DNA of 64,000 bases, taken from Clonostachys chloroleuca. Its lineage: Eukaryota > Ascomycota > Sordariomycetes > Hypocreales > Bionectriaceae. The notes under the pieces were generated by a model. It had not been told where the DNA came from and ran no database searches. It saw only the letters and a list, made by a program, of their open reading frames with translations. The stretch spans positions 14,198,001 through 14,262,000 of the forward strand of contig JBANAY010000003.1 in the NCBI GenBank assembly GCA_037952775.1, written 5' to 3'. This document shows, in pieces, positions 1 to 10,508 of the stretch (position 1 is the stretch's first letter; each line of letters opens with the position of its first letter). Position numbers and translations under genes: made by a program.

Positions 1-536
1 GTGTCACGGTTGGGTTATTGAATTTAGTGGTAAGCTTCACGTAGCTTCACTTGTAACCACCATACCGCCGTCTCTGCTATGGAGGCCATATTTCCTTGCT
101 ATAGCAAGTCAAACATCTACTGCCAATGCCATTGTGTTCCCGTGAACCGGGATTTGGTCCATCTTTGTGGCGTTGCCATCTGGGGTGATACTTGATGCCG
201 TCCGTCCGATATCGGCATAACCACCAATATGTGGCAATGCTAGGGGGCGTATGGTGCGCGTATGGTTTCATCGATCTTAAAGCTTCACTGCCTAGATCAC
301 ACCTTCATAAATTGTATATAAAGAATGGGAATACCTTCAGTAGTTAGTTTTCTTTTCTCATCATCAACTAACAATCTCAACATCTTCTCTTCTCTTCATC
401 AATTCTTGAGCTGGTCTCAAAAATTCTATTCTTCTCTTCCAACTCTATTATTTCCTTTGAGCATTAAAATCTTTTTTTTTTTCTCTACTCCTCAATTCCC
501 TTAAAAAAACCAACCTTCTACTTTCTCAACTTCAAA
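1..536 (+). promoter_or_regulatory. Upstream region and pyrimidine-rich leader of the repeat-peptide pseudogene
   Basis: No gene is readable in the first 300 bases. A TATATAAAG box lies at 315-323, about 215 bases before the ATG at 537. From about 345 to 530 the plus strand is strongly C/T-rich with blocks of TCTTCTCTTC and a run of T. This is the usual look of a strongly expressed fungal promoter and 5' leader, so the pseudogene downstream was probably once well transcribed. The promoter role is inferred from composition and spacing. Confidence 0.5.
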
Positions 537-981
537 ATGTATTCCAAGGTCACCATTGCTGTTGCGCTGTTGCCACCATCGCTGGCTTGGCCGGACGAAG
601 ACTTGCCAACCCTGCCCTCCCCAACTACGATAGCTTGATCGATGAGAATGGTTGCATTATCTCCGCTGGATTATGCCCCTAGGTGTCACCCAAAATTGCG
701 ACTCGCAGTGACAGCACTTTCGACATCGCCGCCTACTGCCAGCAGTCTCCTGAAAGCTGCGTGCCCGTCGTGGTTGACGAGAGCCAGGTGAAGCGCTCGC
801 CTCAGGAAGCCAGCGTGAACATGGATGGCTACTGCAACGAATTCCCCGAGAACTGCGTTCCTGTCGTCATTGACGAGGACAAGGCCAAGCGAGCCTCGTG
901 ACGACCGACACGGAAGTCACTTTCAATGTCGAAGCCTACTGCAATAGGTTCCCTGAGAACTGCGGCTCCGTCAACGCTTAA
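537..981 (+). pseudogene. Kex2-processed secreted repeat-peptide precursor (alpha-pheromone or KEP/RiPP-like), broken
   Basis: The ATG at 537 opens a hydrophobic signal-peptide-like start (MYSKVTIAVAL). A one-base loss near 567-571 shifts the frame; the continuing frame is Ala/Leu-rich, then crosses an in-frame TAG at 680-682. The body at 683-898 carries two repeats, AYCQQSPESC (731 on) and GYCNEFPENC (827 on), each followed by VPVV-[IV]-DE and a KR dibasic site (791-796 and 887-892). A second one-base shift near 896 is needed to reach a third repeat, AYCNRFPENC (934 on), and the TAA at 979-981. Aromatic-Cys-x6-Cys repeats between KR sites are the architecture of fungal alpha-factor pheromone precursors and of Kex2-processed repeat proteins that feed ustiloxin-type RiPPs. 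The Cys spacing equals that of filamentous-ascomycete alpha pheromones, but the Gly-Gln turn is replaced by Pro-Glu. Two indels and one stop argue for a dead copy, unless they are sequence errors. Confidence 0.7.
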
Positions 982-1770
982 CTTAATTGGAGGATTGTCT
1001 TTTTAACTTTGAATTCGTCGATAATAATCGACACGAAGCGAAGAAGAAATGGTGATGGAGAAAGTTGAAGTGGGAAACGACAACACTGTGGATGGACGGG
1101 GTTGATAGTAATACTGTGTGCCTTTTAGAATAGCGCAGAAATACAGACCACTATTACGGAGTAACTTGGATGAACATCAATTCCTGTGTAAAACTGGCCT
1201 ATAGTCAACCAAGACTAAGGCATGATTGCTGCAATGGAGCAGATTTAACCAGCTAGCCACAGCACTACCGAGACCGAAATGATTGATTACTGTGTTCAGC
1301 ACTCTCAGTTGTCATTTATAATACTTATGGAGGAACTCTTCCAGCACTATTAAAACCCCTCAGATAATCTTTTTGGTGAGCCAAGGCTAAGCGAGATTTA
1401 GATCCACTTGCAGTATTACTATATGTAAGGTAGTATCATATCCATACCTACCGTTCCCGCAGCGGAAAGACTTTCAATTGGCTGGGGTCAGTGGCTTTTA
1501 TCATTTTCCTACGGCATTGTGTGCCGGTTTTTTTTTTTGGGTGGGGGGCCGGAACCGCTGTCATCCAACACAACCGTTGGCAAGGCTTCACTTTTACAAG
1601 TGGATGACTGCCTCTTTGGAAAATGAAGCAGTAGCTAATGAGGCGAGTGGTAAATGTAAACAAAGATTTTCCGTTTTAATCTTGTATATATCTCATCAGA
1701 ACTTTGAGTATAGCCTAGAAATTAGACCAAGACTGCTCAGTATTTCTAGAAGTATAATTTTATTTTGTTT
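982..1770. other. Gene-free stretch
   Basis: Only short overlapping frames on both strands occur here. A run of T followed by a G-run lies near 1528-1547. I see no domain, repeat or RNA gene. Confidence 0.5.
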
Positions 1771-2383
1771 TTAAGTGCTGAATAACATAAAGAGAGCCCA
1801 ATAGACTAGCTTACCCCTACGTCGATTTGCTGCCTTCTGAGTAGTGCCAGCAAAGTCCCTCACGGCGAAGTGCAGTGCGTCGGTGATTAGAATAGACCAA
1901 TCTGAGGAGGTTCCTGATGATAAAGATTGGCCAAGTAGCGTGTAAAGGCGTTGCACTACTGCGAGCGAAGCTTCATCGCCGACATACCCCGCGGAGCCTA
2001 TTATGTTGGGGAACCCGGCATGCTGTAAAGCCCTGCTAGGTGCACGCTCTCATCCAGCTGGTTCTCTACACCGCCATGGGCGGTGAAACACGCGGATAGG
2101 TACGCGAGCTGCGGCTTTTCAAGGTGTCGAAGCTGGACCGATTCACGTTGAGAGGATTAACCTCCCAATCCGCCGTGAGGAGTTTGCTCTGAAGAGGACT
2201 GTCGTAGTCGACCTCGCCATGACATGAGAAGTGGGAAAGGGCTGGCTCGGTTTTCATGGCAGACAGTATCACATGCGTTGACGATCCTGGTAGTACTGTT
2301 GTTTTTGGAAAGATTCTTCGTACAGCTTCAACCTCTTGGAGTCGATAGCCCGGAAGCCACCAACCACGAAATGCGGGAAACAA
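1771..2383 (-). pseudogene. CHAT-domain (caspase-like) protein fragment
   Basis: Read on the minus strand, three frames together give a CHAT-peptidase C-terminus. The segment 2383 to about 2150 contains EEVEAVRR-like sequence (as QEVEAVRR) and HFSCHG (2216-2233), the conserved histidine motif, followed by a DSPLQSKLLTADWE stretch. A frameshift leads to LAYLSACFTAHGG (LSACFTA at 2079-2099), the conserved cysteine motif, then ENQLDESVHLAG. A second shift leads to GFPNIIGSAGYVGDEASLAV and a helical tail ending near 1771. The order His motif, Cys motif, then GFPxxIG is that of CHAT domains attached to fungal TPR or NLR-type proteins. No N-terminal repeats are visible. With at least two frameshifts it is a relic. 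Family assignment is good; the original partner domains are unknown. Confidence 0.7.
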
Positions 2384-3310
2384 CTAGGAAAGGCTATCAG
2401 CGTGCGAACGGGGCTGTATCATTTATGTATCCCAACCACCTGCAGTATGAGTGGGAGTATTATCATGGATGAATATCCTTCCTGGGGAGCCTATTACTGG
2501 AAGGTTTTCCTCAACGTAGTTGCGAATAATATGTCCAGTTACACCACCACTTGCGCCTTCCGGGTCGTCAAGAAGTGTCACCAATGAAGTGTGAATACCC
2601 CAACAGAAGGCAGTCCAAAATATCTGAGAATGGCGTTCTGGCTTGTTATTTAGCTGAAAACACTTTTATCCAATCTGTTTGCATTCTGGGCTGTTAGTTG
2701 TAAAGTTATCACGAGTTGAGGTTGACCTACTAATAGCATAAACACCCACTTCTACTTCTCTCCCTAACAACGTGTAATTGTGGTCTCATCTGAAAAGATA
2801 ACCCGCTTCCACCACGATAGCGGCTTTCAAACGTAAAGTCTTGCAAATATGAGCTTTTTTTTTCGCAAGAGCAGGAGTCAATTTCGGCCTCCGGAGCGCC
2901 TTTTGATGCTGTATGCCCTCCCTCTTGGAAGGAGGTTAGGGTTCTTGTTACTCAAGGAAGAGTGGCCTCTTCGCGAAGATCTTCATTCGTAAGAAAGGGT
3001 CGCCTTCACTAAGCCGGAAAATTTGCCTTTTGTGCCTCTTATCCACTTGTGCTTGAAGACCAATATGTAAATTGATGGGGGTATGGCAACCTCTATAACT
3101 AACAGGCCTCCTAGGCGCCATGTGTCAGACAACACTAGAATTATGCGGCGGTCAGTTCAAGTAGGAAGATGCAAGAATTATTCACTGTTTACCAGTCCTG
3201 GCTAGATTGAATCATCTTGGTTAGCTAATTATTTCTCCTGATGGCCTACTAAATTATCCAATTTGGTTTTCCTTCAGTCTCCTCTCTATCTGAAATCAGG
3301 ATGTCATAAA
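2384..3310. other. Gene-free stretch
   Basis: No supported gene. Short frames at 2224-2587 on the plus strand overlap the CHAT relic and its upstream flank and show no domain. Confidence 0.4.
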
Positions 3311-4670
3311 ATGTCATTTTTGAACAAGTTTAAGCAGGAGTTTGGAGGTCTCAATCTTGATGAGTAGGCGAAGCAGGAGTTATGGCTACAGGGTATGAAA
3401 GTGAATTGTGAATATTGATAAACACACGGTGATACAGGCAGGGCGGCGGTAATTATTCCGCACATCAGCAATACGGGCACAATCAACAGCAGCAGCCTGG
3501 TTATTATCAAGGACCACAACATTAAGCGTTTCAGTATCCAAACTAACAACAGGTTTAATGGCCAACTGGGAATGTAGTATCTCCAGAAAAGACAGGGTAT
3601 TAACCGCCCCTCCTGGTCCTGACCATTCCCCTTACCATGGAGGACATTATCTTCCAATGTCAGGGCTCTGCACTACCCCCCCCCCCCCCCCCCCCCCGGG
3701 GCCTATATACTCCAGCTATCAAGGCCTGATTGTACCGCTACTTGGTCCGTCTGGAGCTTGCTTACTGTCTCCTGCGCCCCTCGTAGGCTATGGTGGCCTT
3801 CTGCAATCTGCTCCTCCTCGTCCAACAACTCCCTGATGTATGCCCTACTATTCTGAATCAAACAGCCGATGGTATTTTGTCAAGACCACGGGCAGAAGTA
3901 GCTGGGATGACCCAGGCAACCTCCCTCCTCTGCCTGCTATGCCCTCATACCCCGGAGTTAGCATTCTGCAAGTCGCTAGACCTTTATGTATACCCGGTGT
4001 ACCTGGACAGTTTAATTCGAGGAATTCAACAACATCCCAGGAAGTACCTCCTAAGAAAAGGTCTTCTTCCAACACTAACACCATTCTTGCGGCCGCTAGT
4101 GGGTTTGCTGAGGGTGGTGTTGCAGGCTACTCCATCAAGGACGGTCTTGGTCAGTTCGAATCTCAATCACCCCTATTCTCGTGTAGCTGTGCTGCATGGG
4201 GTGACTACTCTGATTTGTTAATATGATAAGTGCACAGATAACCGGAAGGCCAAGGAGCGTCACGGACGAAAGAAAGAGAACTTTGAGGAATTGCTAAACT
4301 ACCCCGCCATGGAGCAGGATTGAATCTGCAATATATGCGACCAAACCTGCTACGGCCCATACGCCCGTTGCCAAGACTGATGATGGCGATTACGACATTT
4401 GCCGCAATTATCTTTCCGGCGATGCATTATACAAGGGCAAGGGCCAGCATCGCCTTATCCAGAGTTTCCCCGCCTATGCCTGCGACATTTGCGACCAGGG
4501 CATTCGAGGCGACATTTATCATTGTGACATTTGCAATGATGGGGAGTATGATGTGTGCTAAAAGTGTTTGGACAGGGGCTGGACCTGCCACGGAGATGGT
4601 GATCACGAGCTGGATCACTTGTTTATCCTGTCCCGTACACAGTCAGGAGACAAAAACTCAGATAGTGATG
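3311..4670 (+). pseudogene. WW-domain / ZZ-type zinc-finger protein, broken
   Basis: The ATG at 3311 starts MSFLNKFKQEFGGLNLDE, interrupted at once by TAG. A Gly/Gln-rich stretch follows at 3439-3550 with further TAA stops where Gln codons are likely. A 22-base C run (3676-3697) encodes a proline stretch and spans a frame change. A WW domain is clear at about 3840-3935: SRWYFVKTTGRSSWDDP. After further Pro-rich and Ser-rich sequence, two cysteine-rich modules appear: CNICDQTCYG at about 4327-4400, and CDICDQGIRGDIYHCDIC from about 4480, followed by NDGEYDVC, a TAA where CAA is expected, and a Cys/His tail to about 4620. These fit ZZ-type zinc fingers. The order WW then tandem ZZ fingers occurs in uncharacterised fungal proteins, probably protein-binding adaptors. 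Several stops and frame changes make this a pseudogene; many lesions are C-to-T. Confidence 0.65.
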
Positions 4671-6295
4671 ATCAAAGCATTCAAAGATGAAGGATGCTTT
4701 GAACGTTGTGGTAAAGTTTTGTACTCAGCTATGTTGGTCAGATTTTGGTGATCTCTCATTAAGATGAATGAGACCAAGATTCCAATGGAAGTCCGCAGAT
4801 TGAACCTTGTATGCCTGGTTCTCCGTTTGGTCTCCCAACTATACAGACGTCAAATATATGTCTATAGGGCCTGTACATTACAGTCAATAGTTCAGAATTA
4901 TCCTATTCTTTAAATACAACTCGGTTTTAGGATATTAACTTGCGGATATCTTGGCAATCATCAGATTAGCCCTAAAAGAAGCGAGAGTAATATCACTGAT
5001 ATAGAATATTGTTTTTGCCCAACTTAATTTACATACATATTCTAGCTGCTGCGTATCACCACAATGCTACGGTAACAACATCCTAGAGGAGGGAAAAGTT
5101 GCATACGATTGCAGCGCAGGCGTTTTTCCGTTGAACCATGATGAATTTGGCGGGCGCCAGCCTACCTTTAATCGTATTTCGTCATAAGGCCATCCTTTGT
5201 GCGTTGGCAGGTGGAGTGACCGAAGTCACAGATATATTGAATCCTTTACTGCAACCTTTACTGCAACCTTGGCGTTGCAGCAACTGTTACTGTACCAAGG
5301 CACTTCGGGACGTATGCGAGATGGCATAAATGAAGTCAGCCTAAAAGCGTGTTCAATGCTGAGACATTTCTAATCAGCCAAGGCACCCTGCATTACTTCT
5401 GAAAGGATAGTGTCACAGGGTGGTTAGCCTTCATATAGGGAGACTGTTCTACTCAATTTAGTAATACTCTTCTAACCAACCTTGATATGAAGCAAAGCAT
5501 TCAAAGGTATTCTGCTTGCTTGTGTAATTTGCTCGTTTATAGAGTAAATGAATAGGCAAATAGTATCATCCAAAACAATCATACTAAACTCTACGTCTAT
5601 TCTTGAAACTGAGCTATAATTATGCAATGTCAGCCACGTCTGAGCTCAGATTAAACCAGAACCCCAGAATTGCTCAGACCAGATAAACTTCCGATACGAG
5701 AACTAGGACAGTATATCTATTGGGCGTACGGGTCTCAGTGAGTCAGCCAGTCAGTGAACAACTAATATTCAGCGGCTATTGGACCTGGGAGATTGGATTG
5801 AGACAAAAGTGCCAAATATCATCTAACCAAATGTAAGCGAGGAAAAAGCATCGCAGTCTCCAAGGTACTTATAGTTGACGAGGGTTTCAAAAAGGGAACC
5901 GAGCTTGGGTCGCTGCTTTCTATGGAGTAAGATATACACATGAACAATAAATAAAGGACATTTTTCGAAAATAAGCAACTCGATAGAGTGAGTGATTTTC
6001 TCCTCAATTATCCCATGTCGCTACCCGATCCTGTCATCAATTCAATCCCCCACAGAAAGATATCTAACTCTGAAACTCCGCTATTAATTCGTGTCCCAAA
6101 TATATTCCCAAATCGTGCATACGCTTCATTTACTGAAGACACGTCAGGATCCATATCCGAGCTACTTTAGATTTTCTGATGGTTATAAACATCCTCTAAC
6201 CTAAGTAGCCACAACGCGAGAAGACGACATTGACAAGAGGCTCATGAAAGCCGCAATCACGAAAAAAGTGTGTAACTGTGGCTTTCAAAAACATG
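4671..6295. other. Gene-free stretch
   Basis: Only short frames occur and no domain was recognised. A tandem duplication of a 14-base unit (ctttactgcaacct) sits near 5240-5270. Confidence 0.45.
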
Positions 6296-7255
6296 TTATG
6301 AAGGCGCCTCGTTTTTGGATGCGTGGGTGGCGTCGAGTTCGGAATAACGCATGTGGGTGGGCGCCTCGGATAACCCAGGCGATGAAGGCGGGATGGAGCT
6401 CACGGCCTTGTTGTGGTACAGCGGGTTGCCTCCATACACCGAAGCCGACGTAATGGTTGAGCCGGGGCCAAAGTCTTGATACGGGTCGATTTCGCTCTGT
6501 CGGAAAGGTCCTGGGGTAGACGACTGCGCCATGGACGGAGCCGGGGCCGGAGCAGGCGCTTGATGACGGTCGTCGAGTTGCTTGTGAAGAGCCAGGTTCT
6601 TTCGGTGGAGAGCAAAGACGGCGCCGGCCGCGATCAAGGCAACGACGCCCAGCACTACGGCGAGGCCAATTGTAGCGTTTTTAAAGGTGGCCGACTCGGC
6701 AATGGCAGTCACGGTGACAATGGCCGTCTGCGTCACGTTGCCGTTCTTGACGTTGACTAGGGTAGGGAGTTCGAAGGCTCGATCGGTGCCGCAGCAATTC
6801 AGGTTGTTGTGTCCGCAACAATACTTGCCGTCTGTGCATGGAGTAATCTCAACAGTTCCATTCGATGATCCGCCGCCCTGTGGTGTCAATTGTGAGTTGA
6901 TGCCTCGGATATAAAAGTGTGAATACTCGATACGTACCGCCTCGTCCATGCAGACCTTGACGCAGGCGTCGCTTTCCCACGACTTGTCGGAACAGTAGCC
7001 ACGAAAAAGGATACCCTTGTTCAAGCAAAGTCCCGTCGTTGTGCAGAGGTCGCGCTCGCCGGATTTACCATCTAGGTTGCAGCAGCTGGAGTAGACGCCT
7101 TCTTGGGTGATGCCGAGCTTGTTGCAGGGCACGTAGGTCTCGTTGTCGGCCAGTGTCTTGCCATCTGGTGCGAAACAGTTTACTTCGTCGGCCGAGACAG
7201 AGACGGGTAGAGAACTGGCTGCCATCAGCAGCTGCACGATGATCGAATGGAACAT
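6296..7255 (-). CDS. Cysteine-rich type I membrane protein, 299 aa, two exons
   Basis: Exons are 7255-6938 and 6877-6296. The start at 7255 (MFHSII) gives a signal peptide to about residue 22; an upstream in-frame Met at 7348 lacks that feature. The ectodomain has a dense cysteine pattern (CNKLG, SSCCN, GYCSD, CVKVC, KYCCG, NCCG) up to about residue 136. Several N-x-S/T sites follow, then a transmembrane helix at about 176-196 (GLAVVLGVVALIAAGAVFAL), a basic stop-transfer (HRKN) and a Pro/Ala/Ser-rich cytoplasmic tail. The intron (6878-6937, GTACGT to ACAG) is exactly 60 nt and stop-free, so the gene also reads as one frame. Removing it joins CMDEA to GGGSSNG, which restores the CxxxC-Gly-rich-CCG spacing of this fungal family. 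Members are predicted cell-surface proteins of unknown function. The tail and ectodomain suggest a wall or sensor role, which is inference. It appears intact. Confidence 0.75.
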   Translation of the reverse strand: MFHSIIVQLLMAASSLPVSVSADEVNCFAPDGKTLADNETYVPCNKLGITQEGVYSSCCNLDGKSGERDLCTTTGLCLNKGILFRGYCSDKSWESDACVKVCMDEAVRIEYSHFYIRGINSQLTPQGGGSSNGTVEITPCTDGKYCCGHNNLNCCGTDRAFELPTLVNVKNGNVTQTAIVTVTAIAESATFKNATIGLAVVLGVVALIAAGAVFALHRKNLALHKQLDDRHQAPAPAPAPSMAQSSTPGPFRQSEIDPYQDFGPGSTITSASVYGGNPLYHNKAVSSIPPSSPGLSEAPTHMRYSELDATHASKNEAPS

Positions 7256-7799
7256 GGTGTATCGATGAGTGGGTATGTACGCCCAAGTCGCCAAGTCAAT
7301 CATACACGCGAGAGTTCTGATGCGCACATATACTTGCGAAGGGCTCAAGATTCAACGAACGATTCAAGAAGGAAACCAAGAAAAGAAAATCCGAGAAGAG
7401 GAAAAAGTGAAGGGCACTGGCATGTAGTGATGGTATGTACCTACGGGACTCCCGCGGGTAGTCACACAGAGGGCCGGCCGGTGGTCACACATTGAGGCTA
7501 ACATTATTGACTGCACACCAGATACGACGCTCTCAGCATGGCATCCCGGTCAGCCCGCATGAAAGCTGACTGTGTAGTGTGGTCTCGCGCTCGCCCAACT
7601 GGTCAATGCGTGCTGACCATCGTGTTGCGCAGTGGGGGACACGCTAAGCGCATGATATCACCGGCCCTCTGAATTTGAAGCTTCTTTTCTCATGTTTTCT
7701 CACATAAACTAGCATTGTTTACCATGAGCTGATTCGCTTCAAATGAAATAATGGAGACAGTTAGCGGCCCAAATACCAAAACGATGAAAGGAGCCGAGC

Positions 7800-8150
7800 T
7801 TGCTTTTACTTTTGCTTCATTAAATCAAGCATTTAAGCCGCAGCAGATCCAAGCTCGATATGCGGGCCTCCTGTGCTCGTAAAGTTTGAGCCAATCAAGT
7901 CCCAAAATTGTGGCCGCTCGTGCTCGCCTAGGCAAGGTTTATATCCTCTTCGGAGTACGCAGTCACTAGAGGGGGTTTCTACCGCCTCTCATGTTTAGAC
8001 TTAGCGAGACAAGGTAGCCTTGGCTTATAGAACTTCCCTGCCTCCCGTCGGACCATTGTTCATTGGCCAGTTTTTGCGAGGAATAAGACAGCGTGAAAAC
8101 GCAATCTGCCCAGCTCCATTCCGGTAGCGCGCCGCCCCTGGCTACACCCT
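7800..8150 (+). repeat. Dispersed repeat, copy 1
   Basis: This segment resembles 40950-41300 on the same strand. Shared blocks are TGCGGGC-CTC, GCTCGTAA, GAGCCAATCAAG, GACAAGGTAG, ACATTGTTCATTGGxCAG and ATCTGCCC, in the same order and spacing. A shorter copy, GCTCGTAAAG-GAGCCAATCAAGTC to CGGCAAGGTT, lies at about 18030-18185. No coding frame spans it. It is probably an old non-autonomous mobile element or LTR fragment; ends and target duplications could not be defined. Confidence 0.6.
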
Positions 8151-9718
8151 TCAGTTCAATTAGATGGTAAAGTAGGGGGGTAGGTATTTAGGCCTGTGGA
8201 ACCGACCACAACTGACGCACAAAATTGCCGATACGGCAAATCATAATAACAGGCCAGCAGTTAGTTATCCCGTTGGCACAAATACTATCTTATTTTCCCT
8301 GACACCCCTGTTGGGCTCGGATAGTAAACCAATCACAGCCGAGGAATTCAACTTGTCAAACGCGAAGGATTCTTTATGTTGGGATGTCAGACCCGGAGAT
8401 ATGGACTCTGGCGCTTCCAATTTTTATCTCTGGCACACTTTGAGCATTCAATCTTGAGCCTCTGTATAGAAAGATGAGAGTGAATATAAGGCAAGGCAGG
8501 GAGACAGAGGGGGAGGAAATAGGTATATAGATCCTCCTTTCTTCGGTCAGTTTGAAATTTGAAAACAAACAAAACAACTCCTTCATCTTTCACCCATCTT
8601 CAAAATACTCATTAACATAATCTACAAGCGAGTGGAGCAAACAAGCGAGTGGACCACTTCCACCTATCCCTTAAATATACATAAACCTCAATTAAAATAA
8701 CCTAACCTAATTATCTACACTAATAACACTAAAACCTGATTCATTAGATATCTCCTTACGAGTTTGGATATTATGACCAGGCTTGCCGCAATTGCTACAA
8801 TGGGGAATCTCGTACGAGCCGACCCTCCCAGACCACCACTCCGAGACCCTACGTGTACGGCGCTTGCTCGTAAGAACAAAGGATCAAAGCTGCATATTCT
8901 AGCGGACTGCTGGCGAGATACATAGAATGCTAGGCTATGATGCTAGCAAATAAATTGCCGATACCACATCCCTCTGCTAACCAGACATATATTGAACTGG
9001 TTAGCAATGCAGCAACACTCAATACTATGTTGGTGGTAGGCAGCCGTCATAACTATAATCGTTCGGTCGAGGAAGCCGATGAGGGTGGGCATTGGGCACT
9101 AACACAGCTATAATTATATTGTTGCGATATGGCACATCATTGGGTCTTTTCCTGCCTGTCGACGTACAAGCTTCAGATAGTGGCTTAGTCCTCGAAGTAT
9201 ATACGCTCGTTAAAATCCTATGTATGACGATCCTCGCTACGGGGTTCTATCACGATTAGCTAGTTTGTGCGAGTAGGCATGACCCACATACCGGCTCTCG
9301 CTCGCTCCAATTCGGATTGCTTCGCAAAGGTTGAGATGCACGACTCAAGAGGTATTAGCGTGCTAATGGACCTCATCATTAGAACTTGACAGGGAATTCG
9401 GTGAAAAGTTAAGCTCCGATCAACAGCAGATGTGTCCCAATCGGCAGTATAGTTTTGGTACGGGCTGAGTTTAAATCGGCAGCTTCCAGAGGTATGTAGC
9501 AATCGACTTCATCGGTCTAGGGTAGCGAGTCCAGCCAGTCACACGGCAGACTGCTGCAACTGATAAATTACTGGCGTGCATTTGAGTAAATGAAAACCAA
9601 GATGATGAAAGAATTGAAAAAAGATACCATAAGAGTATTGATATATTTTTCCTTTTGTGATTGTCGTTCCGTAGACGCTGTAATTAGGTCTGAACAATCG
9701 AGCGAAAGAGTACTCTAC

Positions 9719-9793
9719 CAAAGTGTTATTTGGCAAAGTGCTCCTTCGCAAAGCGCATCTTGGCAAAACGCATTTTCACAAAGCGTATTAAAC
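9719..9793 (+). repeat. 15-bp tandem repeat, five units
   Basis: Five consecutive 15-base units begin with CAAA (9719, 9734, 9749, 9764, 9779), for example caaagtgctccttcg and caaagcgcatcttgg. They sit in frame inside a 71-codon reading frame (9590-9802) and would encode a five-residue periodic peptide (QSVIW, QSAPS, QSASW, QNAFS, QSVLN). The periodicity is plain; expression of the frame is not supported. Confidence 0.75.
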
Positions 9794-10508
9794 GGTCTTA
9801 TCTGATCTCTCATACGTATAAGTTCTCTTATCATACTAGCCCTTACTTTATATAAACACTAAGCTTATTTTCTTTCTTTATTATATACTAATTATAGCTC
9901 TATATTTACTAATTAAATTAATTAAGCTTATCTTATTATACCGGTACTATTTTTCCTATTGTTATTCTTAATACTTTAAGCTACTCTTTATATAAATAAT
10001 ATTATTCAAAGAATTCCTAGATACTATTTTTAGTCTATTATATGGTTGGTCAATCTCTGCGACATTCTGGCGGCATCATGTGAAGGCAAAATTCAATCTA
10101 GCGCGGTACTGAGGACCTTTCTTGCCCTTCCTTACAACACCACGATCGAAGTCTCCCGGGAAATGAAAGGGATCAATCTCAGTCGGCAACCTAAGAAACT
10201 AGCGACAGTCCTCATATGGCGCTATGTCAGGGGCTTCAATCGTGTTAGTTATACTAACTAGTTCCTCTTCGATTGTATATATCTGAGCCGCGTGTCTTCG
10301 AAGAGATTAACACTATTTTTATTCATTGGAGATAACACAGTTGAATTCTTCACATATATATAAGTATATTTAGACTTATAAAATTATAGTACTAATTTAA
10401 TCTCCAAATATAAACAATCTACTCTAGTCTCACTCTAAAATTTATAATGTACCTAAGTTGTCTATAGATAACCGATTTCGGGAACCTTGGACCACACGTC
10501 CTTACTCC

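Larger units (their letters stand above)
7349..10508. other. Intergenic region with repeats
   Basis: No supported gene in about 3.1 kb between two minus-strand genes. It contains the dispersed repeat at about 7800-8150, a 15-bp tandem repeat at 9719-9793, and A/T-rich patches at about 9830-10030 and 10300-10450. A small GC-normal frame at 10046-10258 shows no recognisable domain. Confidence 0.5.

Noticed and set aside
3304..3657. 117-codon minus-strand frame rich in Leu/Ile
   Set aside because: It is the antisense of the Gly/Gln-rich part of the WW/ZZ pseudogene; hydrophobicity comes from complementing Gln and Asn codons.
4150..4170. AGTTCGAATCT, a tRNA T-loop-like word
   Set aside because: No D-arm, anticodon stem or acceptor pairing could be built around it, and it lies in pseudogene sequence.
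6976..7348. Upstream start at 7348 for the membrane protein
   Set aside because: The extra 31 residues precede a good signal peptide and would bury it; the Met at 7255 fits better.
9719..9793. Possible CRISPR-like array
   Set aside because: Units are 15 bp with no spacers, and the organism is eukaryotic; it is a plain tandem repeat.
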